A DNA stretch of 64,000 nucleotides from Tretioscincus oriximinensis (lineage: Eukaryota; Chordata; Lepidosauria; Squamata; Gymnophthalmidae): NCBI GenBank assembly GCA_022410635.1, contig JAJVDF010000586.1, forward strand, positions 203,194 through 267,193, in the 5' to 3' direction. Below, in pieces: positions 1 through 17,391 of the stretch (the stretch's first letter is position 1; every line of letters starts with the position of its first letter). Under the pieces are notes generated by a model that was not told the DNA's origin, made no database searches, and saw only the letters and a program-made list of their open reading frames with translations. Both the position numbers and the translations under genes were made by a program.

Positions 1-118
1 GTCCTTTGGACGTCGCAACCTATTTCTGCTCCCCCCTCCCCAAGGGAGGCGCTGCTGCTGCTGCAGGGGTGGGTGGGGGCGCCGAACAAAGCCACGCCGC
101 CGCCTCTTGCAACGCCGA

Positions 119-249
119 GTTGCATCCACACATCCCATAATGATCCCACTATCATTGGATATTCCACAATTCCGGAATGGCTCACACACAATGCTTTACT
201 CTGGAATAGCCAACTATAGTGGAATAAACGTGTGTCTGTGGATGCAGCC
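119..249. mobile_element. GCTGCATCCACACATC-type TIR MITE, copy 1
   Basis: Inverted ends gttgcatccacacatccc and gtgtgtctgtggatgcagcc enclose A/T-rich palindromic blocks (ggatattccac, actatagtggaataa). Other copies are at 2371, 30527, 36822, 38669 and 46020. Confidence 0.78.
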
Positions 250-473
250 CGTGGAGGGGCCGCACATGGGGACTTGGGGGAACCTTCCGCTGCCGCCCGG
301 GGTCGCGTATCGCTTCCCCCGTCCTTTGTTGCGCAGTAGCCGCCTGCAGCGGAATAAAGAGGGGGTACCCAACCCCCCCCCCCCAAGTAGGACCACCCGC
401 CCAGGCTGGCAGAAAAACGGGGCGCTGGAGGTCCGATCCAAGAGCGTGGGCTCCCCCAATACCTTCGACTGGC

Positions 474-534
474 CGAGAGAAGGAGAGAGAGAGAGAAAGA
501 AACAGAGAAAGAAAAGAGAGAAAGAAAGAAAGTG
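474..534 (+). repeat. Purine (GA/GAAA) microsatellite
   Basis: About 60 nt of G/A-only sequence (gagagaaggagagagagaga... gaaagaaagaaag) upstream of TUBB2B. Confidence 0.9.
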
Positions 535-625
535 ATATAGGCTCTGGGGGGATCTTCCTTTAGAGGAGAGATTTCGTAGGTTTCAGGAACTGGGGGCTTT
601 AGTAATGGCTCTCAACCCTGTCACC

Positions 626-905
626 ACTGAGCCTTACTCTGGGCTACATCTCCGAATGGGGCCTGCCATAGCCTATGCCGGCATGTGGGTGGCCAAGCTC
701 TATCCCGAGATATAACCCAGAATAAGCCCAGGACAGGGCTGGGCTGACTTTCCTTCTGTGACTGACACTCATTATCTTCCCCAACCATATTTCTGTTCCC
801 CAACGAGGCCTCAGAGGCCCTTTTGGCACTGGCTTTATTCCAGATTATATCCCGGAATAGGGTCCTTTTGCATCTCGAGTTATAATCCGGAACAAAAGCT
901 AACGC
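626..905. repeat. Foldback element A, partial copies in the TUBB2B upstream region
   Basis: 626-724 holds the right half (gaatggggcctgccatagcc ... atcccgagatataacccaga). 835-900 holds another mirrored pair (attatatcccggaatagg / gagttataatccgg). They lie just upstream of the TUBB2B promoter. Confidence 0.65.
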
Positions 906-1075
906 AGAACGAGTCCATTGGCCCACTCGCCTAAACCGGTTTGGATAAAACTGGCGCAGGGGTGAAACCTTTCACTTGGGCTTCCCTTTGCTGTCAGAGA
1001 GGCACAAAGGCCAGTAATCCGTGGCAGTCCACCAGGACAGAACAGGTGGCCGTCCGTCAGGGCTAGTCTTTGCCC

Positions 1076-1200
1076 CTCCATTACGTCACTGGGGAAGGGG
1101 GCCTGAGAGGGAGGGAGGGCGGGGCTTTGGCTGCAGAAAGGCGGGGCTTCGCTCTCTCTATATAAAAAGGCGACCAGGCGTCGCCCTGGTTGTTGCCAGC
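1076..1200 (+). promoter_or_regulatory. TUBB2B core promoter: CRE-like site, GC boxes, TATA box
   Basis: The sequence shows a CRE-like TTACGTCA at 1081-1088, GC boxes at 1117-1125 and 1140-1147, and a good TATA box (TATATAAA) at 1159-1166. Transcription would be expected to start near 1190, giving a 5' UTR of roughly 125 nt before the ATG at 1317. The surrounding 1000-1373 is GC/CpG-rich. The start site is inferred from TATA spacing only. Confidence 0.7.
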
Positions 1201-1316
1201 AGCCACCGGGGCTAGACGGGACGGGAGCCGAGCCTAGGCGGGTGGTGGGCGTGCCGGAGGAGGCAGAAGCGGCCAGGAAGGGGGGAGTCAGAGCCCAGCA
1301 GGCTAAAGCCGTCGCG

Positions 1317-6569
<5,253 letters not shown>

Positions 6570-6938
6570 GATTAAGTAGGTTTAGTGCAGCTGGGCAAAC
6601 GTTCAGGATGTAATCTGGCCAACCATACTGATGCATGCTTTTTCAGTTTTAATTGATGATTTCACTGTTGCTTGTGTCAACAGTTTTGTAACTTCACTTA
6701 TGGTGTAACAGTAGCTGCAAAGGACTTCTGGGAACGTTTTGTNTCTCTAAATGTTTGATCGCTAATATAAAGGGCATTTGTGTTTCACAAGGGCGTGTGT
6801 GGATTCTTTATTTCTAAAATTATGCATCATAACTTAGTAGGTAAATAGGCTATGAATCCATAATATTCTCATTATGATTATTGAAAGATGCTTAACTTGC
6901 AATTTTTCATATCAGAAAAAAACCTTTTTCTTAATAAA
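6570..6938 (+). promoter_or_regulatory. TUBB2B 3' UTR with AATAAA signal
   Basis: The sequence after the TAG at 6567-6569 matches the second tubulin gene closely. It is essentially identical to about 6713 and then diverges by scattered substitutions. A canonical AATAAA lies at 6933-6938, and its counterpart at 24538-24543 sits at the equivalent place in the paralog. The polyadenylation site itself is inferred. Confidence 0.6.
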
Positions 6939-7429
6939 TCGAAGGGATTTTAAAAAATCATATGCTATGACCTGTCTAGAGACTTTAGAAGAACAGCAAA
7001 ACATAAATGTTAAAAATATAAATGAGCACTGAGTATGTACGCTATAATGGTATCAAATAAGGTTTTACCATATAAATATTTCTTTCTTCCCTCGTATTGG
7101 GATAGCTGTTCAAATCTCTTTCTTACATTTTCTGTGACAGTCAAAATACGATTTCCACCTCATAAATTGGAATTGTTACCTGCCATCAATATGCTATTGC
7201 AGACTGCATCAAGCCAGTATTCCGCACTAGTCCAATATGAAGTACAGATTTATTATTTCGTATCTCTCTCCTGCAAAAATTCCCTCACAGAAAATACAGA
7301 CATATGCTTTAGAATATCAACTTTTCCAAAGCATTGCATAATGTACTTGGGCAATTGTCTCTTGCTTTGGTGCTTGTTGAAACAACATTGACTTTTTTTA
7401 ATGCAGTTTTAACGGCTTTGAATGAATGA

Positions 7430-8985
7430 CATATTTGTCCTTGAGCTAAAATCTCATTTTTTAAGAGATCAGCTGAGGGACCAAAGGATTAAAGAGTTAT
7501 CTCAGAAAACAAGTTTGGGCCTGTTGCGTCTAAACTTAAAACAAGAAAGGAGTTTGTAAATCTTGGTTTCATCAAATCATGACATGTATTTGATACCTTG
7601 GAGCTGTACGTGAATTCACCAAGTGTATCAAAAATTACTTAAGCAAAGCAGGCAATTTTGATATGCTTTATGTAACTTGCCTTTTCTAAAGAGAGAAACA
7701 TTCTATATTAGCAATGAAGCTTTGTACCACATGTTCCTTCATGTTACATGCCTATGATAAAGCNAGTTGACTGACATTTTGGCCTGGTTTGCATTTGTCT
7801 GATTTAATCCATTTTAATAAAAGTGGATTAGCTCGATGTATTTTAGGCCCTTTGCCCAAGATCAGTAATTTCATTTTAATCTATTTTTATTAAAGTTCTT
7901 GAAATCAGGCCTTTATGGTTCCTACTGTCTTTAAAGTGTACTTGGAAACTTCTTGTTTATCGGACTACTGATTATACGGACCTTAGTTCCTTCTACAGTG
8001 AAATTCTTCTGCCATCTTTCAGCAACATATCTCTGTCCTATGATGAACAGCTTTTCAAAACATCTGTATTTTCAGAAGCATCCTAAATACTACATTCCAA
8101 CATCCACCTTGAATACTTGGAACTGACTGTGTAGAGTTTCATTACTAATTCAATAAATATAAAGGAAACGTTAGCCTTTTCCTTTCATATACCTAACAGC
8201 CCAAAAAGGGANCATCAAAAGCATTTTCATCACGTCATTTAGTCTTAAATTGCTAGGCCCACTGGAATAGGAAATATTAATTAAATTGTTATGGTTAGAT
8301 CTCTATCTGAAGAGCACCATTTTTAATTCAATGGGAAGGAGGTAACAAGACCTCTCAACGGGAAGAAATTCACAATCTGTACCAGCACACTAAGAAGGAT
8401 CTACAAAGCAGGTTTACTGAAGACTCAGGCTGAATCTCCAAGATGGGTGACTGCTCTGCTGATGGGCTGAAGCATCGCCTCTGTATCACATAAAAATTAT
8501 CCTATTTTGAAGTGACACCTGGTCTCAGAAGTCAACTAGATTTTTGCATATCTCAAAATATGAATCTTTAGTGTGTAAGGTTATATAAGCATATTTCATT
8601 TTAATGTTTACCCTGAAGGTGACCAGTTTTCCAAATCATTTTTCTTGCTCTATGAAAGAGCATTTGCTGTCCATCAAAGGCATGCCTAGTAGCCATTGGC
8701 ATCAAGATGTTGTGTTTGACCTTCATTGGGTGCTCTCTTCTCCCTGTGTGGATACAGCCCAAGCCATGAAGACTTATTCCTTTTGTTGGTGGTATTCTAG
8801 GTAATGAAATGTCAGTATACTTAGGGGCAATGAAGGTCAAATTCCAGCATTCACACATAATCCTGCAAACATCTAATGGAAATGCAGAAGGATGGTTCAG
8901 AAGTAGAAATTCGTATGTCACAAATCACGTGACTCATCCCACCTGTAAAGTACATCAAAGACCAAATAATACACTTTAAAACACA
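7430..8985. other. Intergenic, nothing recognised
   Basis: A/T-rich sequence between the TUBB2B 3' flank homology (which ends near 7425) and foldback element B. I see no gene, RNA or clear repeat apart from a short cctgtgtggatacagccc scrap near 8742. Confidence 0.6.
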
Positions 8986-9039
8986 ATAAAGGTGGGCAAG
9001 TATCACAAGCTATAATCTCTGAGGCATAATTTGCAATCA

Positions 9040-9172
9040 GTCTTATTCTGTTCCAGAAAGGGAATAAAGGTACCTCCTATCTACATGGCATTCTGGGCTA
9101 GCATCTTGGTACCTGTTAATGTGGGTAGCAGGCCCCTTTGACCACTTTCTGGAACTGAATAAGGCCAAGTGA
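9040..9172. repeat. Foldback element B
   Basis: cttattctgttccagaaagg (about 9042-9061) is mirrored by ctttctggaactgaataagg (about 9145-9164), with ggtacc near each inner edge. The core differs from element A. Confidence 0.65.
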
Positions 9173-9493
9173 ATTAGGGCTAAGAGATTTTCTGGGTGCT
9201 TTTTTGCTGCCTGTGACTATAAAGAGACAGGCAGATTAGTCCAATCTAGTTGGTTATTTAAAGCATAGGATATCAGACCCATTAAAAAGGAGACAAATAC
9301 TGTATAAAGTACTAAAGGGGAATGGAGTCAAGACAAAAAAGTGATTAAGGAGAGTGGAACTAATAACCTGCCTCCTATAAAGAATATGGTGCATAAAACA
9401 TACATAATTCATGTCTGCTATGTANATCAATATTTCCAACAAGAAAACCCAATGCTGAGTAGCTGAAATGCACATAAAAAAGTCACTATGTTT

Positions 9494-9652
9494 CATAGAA
9501 TTACCAAATGGGTTGATCAGGGATGGTTTGAACTTCCATAGAAAATTTATTTACTGTTCTACAATCTGTCTGGGATGGTTTAGTGAGTCCTGCATCGAGC
9601 AGGGGGTTGGACCCGATGACCCTGGAGGTCCCTTCCAACTCTATGATTCTAT
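9494..9652 (+). mobile_element. Mosaic CR1 fragment containing a mariner-MITE piece
   Basis: 9496-9522 matches the CR1 RT region at about 52008-52037 (attaccaaatgggttgatca). 9529-9563 matches the inner TIR of the mariner-like MITE (cttccatagaaaatttattt). 9568-9652 matches the CR1 3' end at 53100-53190 (gagcagggggttggacccga). Three pieces that are not adjacent in their parents are joined here. Confidence 0.75.
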
Positions 9653-12471
9653 ATGAAAAACACTGATGCTGAACCATGAAAAATTAATGTCCTTTGCAGA
9701 AAGAAAAAAGTTACAGCATTCTTAGAAACATAGAATTGGAAGGGTCTTCCAGGATCTTGAAGCCCAATCCCTAGTTTATTTTATTTTTTAATTAAAATGA
9801 TTTATATCCCGCCGTTTACCAATAGCCTCACGGCGGGTAACAAAAGAACAAGGAAAACAACAAAATATAATACATTCATAAAATCTTTAAAAATATCCAT
9901 AATGTAGGATTCACTAAATTATCTCAGTATGAGCCATCTTGGTATGAAAAACTCATGTGCATAAACCCTCCTTACTTTCCATCGGAAAATGGTTCCTCCA
10001 AATGATTTGGCTGCAAAGGTTAAAAACTAGTGGCTGAAAACGTCTTGAGCATCTTCATAATTTACAAACAATTCTTCATCCAAATGTTGAATACAAATTT
10101 TAAGGGACATATCATTTGCTTGTGGATCAGGCATGGTTTGAGTTTAAAGTCCTGTATCATCTTCAACCCTTTCTGCATTGGGTCTTATTATACCCTGGGT
10201 TATACCCTGGAACAGAGACCTGCAATCTGCATGTCATTGTAGTCTGGACCCTATTTGGGGAAATAATGTAAAAAAAAGCCCAATGAAGAGAGGGTCTATC
10301 CTGCTGTTACTAACAAGTTGTTGGAAACTCTTGTTGATTAGAACAGAACAAATGCAGTCTAGGAAAACAGCACACTAATGATTGGATTGCCTAAAATAAT
10401 GTTTTATCTAACTTTAATCCATTGCTGAACACAGGCTTTTTGGTGGCCTAGCCCAAAATTGCTTTGTTAAGTTTAAAAACAAAATGAGGCATGAGTGCAA
10501 AGGACAATTTGATGTTTATATGTTGTCACATTAGGGAAAGCAGACATCATACACAACACCACAGAAAGGCCACAACAATAAAAGCAGAATGTCAAGGTAC
10601 AGTCCCATGGGCAGAAAAGATCGTTGGAAAATCTCTCTAAGGAACATTTGCAATACATCTCCTGGCAATTTCAGCAAACAAAAATTCTAGCAAATCATTA
10701 AAGCACAACTGCTAATTAAAGGTATAACTAAACAAGTCTCAAGACAATGTTGTTTAACTGGATTCTAAAGACTAAAAATATAAACATCAAAATTAATGTA
10801 GCATAGGGACACTGCCTTTATTTATTTATTTATTTATTTATTTAATACTTTCACTAAAGCTTCTTATTGGGAAACACAACTTGCTCCAGAAATCTGTATT
10901 TTGTCTTATCTGTCTCTCCATCTCCCTATCTTGTCACACCTTTCATTTCTTCACTCGTTCATTCATTCCCTTCTTTCATTTTGGTACGCTGTTGGCAAAC
11001 TATCAGCTGGCCTGACATATCCATGATACTAGAAGCAGTTTTCCATGTTGATGTTTTCCTCGAAGTCTCTGCCAGTCTACTGAGTTGGTGGCAGTGTTGG
11101 CAAGCAATTTTCAGCTTTAATGGTGACTGTAATACCCAAAGGGAATAGACCACTCTGACAGAAGTGATTTCAGCTCAGAAAATGTTTATTTCAGCTCTGG
11201 ATGGTATCTGAGTCTGGTCTGCAGTGAAAGTCCTCAGCTGAAGCTGCCCTTTATATACATATAGCCAGCCAATCACTGCAGACCAGTTTCCTGCTTAAAA
11301 CATCNTGCAACTATTTACATATTTACAAATGCATGCTTTNCCTCTAAACCCCCGGGTCCACTTTCCGGGATTTCTTTAGGTTCAAATATAATACAACTGT
11401 ACATAATAGTATCTCCAGGAAGTATCATACAATATATACACCTATGCTTATGTCAGGATACCCTGACATTCAACTTCCCCAAGATTATCCCATCGTTCTA
11501 AGTCTGTCCGGGTAAGTACTGCGAAATCGTTTGACCAAGGCAGGACCCTACACATCCTCAGCATTAACCCAACAGCATTCGGCTCTAGGCAGNTGCTTCC
11601 ACATAACAAAATACTGAAGCTTCCCCTTCAGGGATCCTAGAATCCCATATTTCCTGCACTTCAAACTTGGGCCCTAGTTTTTTGGAGGGCTGTAAACACT
11701 GCAGATGTTTAGCTCTGCCACCTCTGAGTGGTGCTGATTGGCATAATGTTTGTACGAGTCTTTGGCTTCATGCAAAGCTTGCTTAATGACATCCCANCCC
11801 GGCGATACAGTCGTAGCCCATTCCTGCGTTGAGGGAGGGGGGTCTGTGCAAGCCACAGGCAGGAGAGATAAAGTTTTTAAGGCCATACTGTAGACCACCT
11901 TGAATGGTGATTTCCCCGTGCTGCTATGCACCAAATTGTTGTATGTGAACTCGGTGTACGGTAGCAAATTTCTCCAATTGTCCTGCTGCCAGGTGACTTA
12001 ACATCTGAGGTACTGTTCAAGTACCTGGTTTGTCTGCTCTGTTTGCCTGTCCGTTTCTGGATGTGCTATGGAAGTCCCGGGGCAATATCCAAGTTTCAGG
12101 AATATGGTGGAACATGTTCAGTTGGTGAGGGCAGTACTTCTATGTGAAGCTCTCTAAACTTGGGGCAATATCCAAGTTTCAGGAACACCTTCCAAAACCT
12201 GGAGGTAAACTGAATGCCCGTTGCTAATCACATTGTCCGGGATGTCGTGCAACCTGTACACGTGAAATATGAACAGTTCAGCTAACTCCATTGCTGTGGG
12301 CAGTTTTTTGAACAGCACAAAATGGACCTGCTTAGGTAACAGGTTGGTGATTACCCAGACCACTGTGCAGTGCCAATTCTCTGGCAGGCCAGTGATGAAG
12401 TCTATGACAATCATAGACCAAGGTATGGAAGGGGCAGGGAGGGGTTGCAAAAACCCTTTTGCCTTCCCGCA

Positions 12472-12785
12472 GGCAGGGATAGCTCAGTTGCNTAGGAATT
12501 CATCTCTCACCTGGGAGACGGGGTTTCGAAGCCCTGTGTGGGACGTGGGGAGGGGTGAGCACCTTCCACTAGCCTGTAGCTCTAGCCAACCCAGCTATTC
12601 GAAAGCATGAATTGCAAGAAATTGCAACTGACTGCAAGTAGATACATGGGAACCACCAGAGCCTGGTGGGGAAGATAGAATGGAAGCCTTCGGGCAAAAT
12701 ATATCCTTGTAAGCCGCTTTGAGTCCCTTTTGAAAGGTGAGAAAAGCAGGGTACAAGAACCAAGTTCTTCTTCTTCTTCTTCCCC
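12472..12785 (+). mobile_element. tRNA-derived SINE (Sauria-like), inserted in the gypsy remnant
   Basis: The head ggcagggatagctcagttg resembles a tRNA A box, with a B-box-like ggggtttcgaagccc. The body is aaagcatgaattgcaagaaa ... gcaagtagatacatggga, and the tail gccgctttgagtcccttt ends in a TTC microsatellite. Only the middle resembles the Sauria SINE. Confidence 0.82.
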
Positions 12786-14660
12786 CATCTGCTTTGTGGT
12801 GGCACAGATGACACAGTTCTTTAGGTAATTGTCCAGGTCTTTCTGAATCCTAGGCTACCAATACTGACTCTGTAGTAGGTGCCAGGATTTCAGAAAAGCA
12901 ATGTGCCCAACCTGCTTCAGATGTGCCCATCTGAACAATATATCCTTGCAGAGGCCAGCTGTCCCAGAACTCCACCTCTTCACTGTGCTTTTGCAGCCAA
13001 GAGACAGACTGAAGGACTTTTTAAAGTCAGGTGGCAAATTCTTCCAATCTTTTATCCATAGCCCTAATCTCCACCCCCAGGCCCAACTGTGCTGATGTAA
13101 ACACAGTGTCCACCACTTCAAGTCCCTTGAAGTCAAACTGTGGCTGGTGAGACAGGGCATCAGCCAAAGAGTTCCTATGCCTAAGCACAAAGTATAGCAT
13201 AAAGTTAAAGCATTGCATATACTGCGCCTATTGTAGCTGCTTGGCAGACAATTTCCTGGGTGTGCACAGGGCTTCTAAATTCTTGTGATCCATCAGTANC
13301 TAGAACGAGGAATGCACACCTTCCAAAAGGTGCCTCCACGTCTGCAGAGTCCAGTACACAGTGGCCGCCTCTTTCTCCCAGATGGGCCAGTTCCTTTCAG
13401 TCTCATTGGACTTCCTGAAAAAGTAGGCACATGGTTGTAGAACGCCATCCTTATCCTGCTGCAATATGACCGCCCTGATGGCCGCATCAGAAGCATCAAT
13501 CTCAAATGGCCTTCCAAGATTAGGGTGACCCAGGATTGGCTCCGTGATAAACCATGCTTTCAAATGCTCGATGAAACTCAGTGCCCTAATCAAGCTTGCT
13601 GCCAGGTTTGGAACCAGTGACAATCTTAATTTTAAGCTGGTCAGTTAAAGGCAGTACCACCTTGGCAAAGTTTGAGATAAACTGCCTATAAAAGTAGGCA
13701 AAACCTAAGAAGCTTTGCAACTGCCTCCAGATTGTAGGTATCTCCCATTATACCACTGCCTGTACCTTGCCCAGATCCATCTCCACTCCACCGCTAGAGA
13801 TGCAGTAGCCCAAGTAATCCAACTTATTGCTATGGAACCCACATTTAGAGAGCTTCACATAGAAGTACTGCCCTCACCAACTGAACATGTTCCACCATAG
13901 ATTTTGCATAAATCAAAATGTCATCCAAGTAAACAATCACACCCTGAAATAACAGAACANGAAGTACCTCATTAAGGAACATCCTGGATGCCCCACTGAG
14001 ACCAAATGTCATCACCAAACTTCTAATTAAAGATGATTTTTCACTCATTCCCCTCCCGCATGCGTACCCTAAAATATGCATCCCATACATCAAGTTTAGA
14101 GAATATCGATCCCTGTGAAATATGCCACAGCAGTTCGTTGATCAGGGGGAGAGGGTACCCGGTAATCCATAATCAACCTCAATTCTACAGTCTTTTTGTT
14201 CCTAAAAAAGACAGACACGGTCACTGTAGATGTACAAAGAGAGATAAAGCCATGAGCCAAGTTCACGTTTATGAAATCCTTCAAAGTTGTTGCTTAAGTC
14301 TGGAACATGGAGTATAGTTGCGACTTGGGCAATTTTGTCCCTTCTACTAAGACAATGGTACAGTCTGAATCCCTGTGGGGACGGGGGAGGTATTGCAAAT
14401 TGCCTCTCCAAAGATAGCAGTCAAGTCCAGGTATTGGGGCGGAATGCCAGCAGCGCCATTGTCCATGCATGCCTCACCCCCTGTTGTACAGTTTGCATAA
14501 TGCACCAATGATAGAATGACCCATGTAGGCCCCACCTCCAAAGGGGTGGAGACACCCCCTTTAGAACCCTTTCAAGACCATAGACCCTGTAATGCTTTGT
14601 CACCAATGTGCGAGGCACAGCTCACTTTAAAATGAATTTTCCCAGAGACCCAATCAACAT

Positions 14661-14757
14661 TTGGTTACTGAAAATGTTATATGTAACATGGTATTGGGTC
14701 TCATATGGTACATATGAGACCCAATACCATGTTACATATAACATTTTCAGTAACCAA
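14661..14757. repeat. Perfect 47-bp inverted repeat (3-nt loop)
   Basis: Arms 14661-14707 and 14711-14757 are exact reverse complements (47/47) separated by GTA. It lies between the protease and reverse transcriptase remnants of the gypsy element. The arm sequence is not a terminal repeat of any element I recognise here. Confidence 0.95.
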
Positions 14758-15833
14758 TAACGACATTGTTTCCCAATGCCCTTCAATACCCAGTAACACT
14801 TCATCGGTAACACATGTGACTATGCCCCCTTGCATGGGTCTGCCATTCATCATAGTAATTGTGAGTGGTCTGGAAATCTTGGCAATGCCCACCCCAAGAA
14901 CCCAGCTATCTTTGAACACAGCCTGAGTCTACTGTGGCCCATACCTACATCCCTTGAGGCTAGGAACATACCAATTTGATTTTGACCTGCACCGTGGCAG
15001 CACTCACAGAATTTGAAAATGCATGGCTATCAATGGCAGCTTGGATTGGCGCACTGTTCAATCCTGGGCCATGTTGTTTCCCGCCGTCTGACATTCCTCC
15101 CTGATTCTGAGGAATATTCGATGTCCCGCCTGTCTCCCTAGACAAGGGCCCGGAGTCACTCTGTCGCCAACTTCCTCCAGTACGGATCACCAAAATGTTC
15201 CCAGAGCCTATTGGTAAGTATACAGACAGACTTCAGCTCCCTTGTGTCTGCCTGCTGCAGAAGCAACAGCCATTCCTGGGCTTCACCTTGCAGTTTGCCC
15301 AGAACAAACAGCACCCTGTGTGCCTCAGACAAGAAAAGGTCCCCAAAACAGCCCAAGTAGGCAGAGAACTGGGCCAGGAATCTCGGTAGCTCCTCCGTTA
15401 CCCCGGCATAGTTCACCCTCAGATCCCCTGGTGAAAGCACGAACGTAGACCATCCACCGCAGCCTCTCTGCCGTTGCCTGTCAACGGAGTCAAGCTGTCA
15501 CTTGGCATGCCGACTATAACCTTCCGCAGGTTGTCTTCGTGGTGTGGCTTGGATACCAGCGTCTCCCACAGGCACTGAAGCACTGCGAACCAACACCCTG
15601 ATGTCAGCANCTCTTCTCCATGGTGACGCCCGCCACCCGGGCTGGTAGCCACGGCAGGGGATGGTGAAGAAAAATTTGTGGGACGANTGCAGACCACTTG
15701 TGATACCTAAAGGGAATAGACCACCCTGACATAAGCTAGCAAACTCTTTACTAATCTGCCAAATCGTTGCTAGAATGAACATACTGCTTTCTGATTAAAC
15801 TCACGACTGATGAGTTTAAATGGCTCTCAGAAT

Positions 15834-16148
15834 AGAAGAAGAAGAAGAAGAACTTGGTTCTTATACCCCGCTTTTCTCACCTTTTCAAAGGGACTCAAAG
15901 CGGCTTACAAGGATATACTTTGCCCAAAGGCTCGCATTCTATCTTCCCCACCAGGCTATGGTGGTTCCCATGTATCTTCTTGCAGTCAGTTGCAATTTCT
16001 TGCAATTCATGCTTTCGAATAGCTGGGTTGGCTAGAGCTACAGGCTAGTGGAAGGGGCTCACCCCTCCCCACGTCCCACACAGGNCTTCAAAACCCCATC
16101 TCCCAGGCGACAGACGAATTCCTAAGCGACTGAGCTATCTGTGCCTGC
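15834..16148 (-). mobile_element. tRNA-derived SINE (Sauria-like)
   Basis: Minus-strand copy of the 12472 family with its GAA microsatellite at the left edge. It lies just outside the high-coordinate end of the gypsy element. Confidence 0.82.
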
Positions 16149-16354
16149 ATGAATACATTGTTTATTCCATTTTTAGTACTTTTGAGTAATGCCCATTATT
16201 TTTAAAAGATACAAATAAGCTACAGTGAAGGATTAAAACACTCTGTTCCCACATTTATAAAAGTAAAAGATGAAATATCTAGTGAGGATAATGAAAAATA
16301 ATGGCACAATATTCTGACTACAACAGGGGAAAGAAGGGAGGAAAAAAGAATATA

Positions 16355-16614
16355 CAGTGATACCTCGGTTCTCGAACATAATTCATTCCAGGAGGACAGT
16401 CGAGAACCAAATTGTTCGAGAACCGAAGCAAGGCGCGCCGGGCCGAAAAAAAGCACACTGATGACGCAAGCAAGGCGCGCCGGGCCGAAAGAACGCCGAA
16501 GGAAGTTCGCGTTCCAAATATTTGGTCGGATTCCAGGACAAAAGTTTCTGGAATCTCCTGGTCGAATACCGATTTGGTCGGAAGTNAAGGCGTTAGAGAA
16601 CCGAGGTATCACTG
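16355..16614. mobile_element. Tc1/mariner-superfamily MITE (CAGTGATACCTCGGTT ends)
   Basis: The left terminus cagtgatacctcggttctcg and its reverse complement at the right end are both flanked by TA. The inside has two direct copies of gcaaggcgcgccgggccgaa (about 16425-16446 and 16468-16489). There is no coding capacity. Confidence 0.82.
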
Positions 16615-16829
16615 TAGATAGTTTGAGGGAGAAATAAAGGATAAATTGAACATCCATAAATTCACAACATTTTTGGGGCAGTACATTAGCAGTGGACCGA
16701 TATGGTATCAGATCAGCCTGCTGATAACGTCGCTACTATTCCTGTGCCTGTTAAGTCCCTTAGTCTTTCCTAATTCCTTGATTCCTTATCGTAAAAGGAC
16801 CAGCATCTGTCAGAAAGTTCATCATGTAG

Positions 16830-17136
16830 TGCACAGCACCTGATTGGACATCTCAGAACTCAGCAGTGGGTGTGTCTGATGCTGAAAGTCCANTGGATCC
16901 TTATAAATGGATANTAGGATGGATGTCTGGATGTTGCCTCTGGGATGGAGCAACAGGCAGGACTCCTGAAATACCATTTGCAGGGAGTCATGAACAGGAG
17001 CATATTTTGCTTTCCTCTGTTCGGACTGCCCAGGTGCATCTGGTGGGCCTCTGNGTGACACAGAATGCTGGACTGGATGGGCTGTGGCCTGATCCAGTAT
17101 GGCTCTTCTTATGTTCTTATGTTCTTATGTTCTAAT
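16830..17136 (+). mobile_element. CR1-type LINE 3' end with TTCTTATG tail
   Basis: Carries the family signature (gatggagcaacaggcagg, gcccaggtgcatctggtggg, gactggatgggctgtggcc) and ends in a short TTCTTATG microsatellite at 17106-17130, typical of CR1 3' termini. Confidence 0.8.
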
Positions 17137-17157
17137 GGTATGGAGGACAATATTTCA

Positions 17158-17390
17158 ATATGGTGTAGTTGTTAGAGTGTTGGTCTCTTACTTATCTGGT
17201 AGTTTCCTGGTTCAATTCCACACTCCTCCATGAAATCAGTGAGCCTGGGCGAATCACACTTGTTTAGAATGCTCTCAATGCTGCCCCTACCTATTTCACA
17301 GTGGGGGGAGATTGGGAGAAAGCAATACAAATTATGGGCACAACCCTTTGATGAAAAGGGCTTTATACATTATGATGATGACTGACATAA
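17158..17390 (+). mobile_element. Second tRNA-type SINE family (GGTGTAGTGGTTAGAGTG head)
   Basis: tggtgtagttgttagagtgt at the head, the B-box-like ggttcaattccacactcctc, then gcctgggcgaatcacac and a diverged 3' part. Confidence 0.72.
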
Positions 17391-17391
17391 A

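Larger units (their letters stand above)
11128..15800 (-). mobile_element. Degenerate Ty3/gypsy LTR retrotransposon
   Basis: Minus-strand fragments appear in the order expected of a Metaviridae element. Gag-like sequence is at about 15156-15440, retropepsin-like sequence (NGRPMQGGIVT) at about 14700-14920, reverse transcriptase remnants (LRLIMDYR, VIVYLDDILIYA) at about 13850-14290, RNase H (FEIDASDAAIRAVILQQ; LADAL) at about 13030-13620, and integrase (PWSMIVIDFITGLP, EFTYNNLVHSSTGKSPF) at about 11700-12450. Frames are broken repeatedly and a SINE interrupts pol (12472-12785). LTR-like ends share AAAGGGAATAGACCAC at about 11138 and 15709. The low-coordinate LTR would run from about 11128 to 11475; the other is short and diverged. 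The gag/protease style recalls sushi-like gypsy elements. It is non-functional. Confidence 0.82.

Noticed and set aside
12472..12545. Possible tRNA gene (A-box and B-box-like sequence)
   Set aside because: It is the head of a SINE with other copies in the window; no complete cloverleaf is evident.
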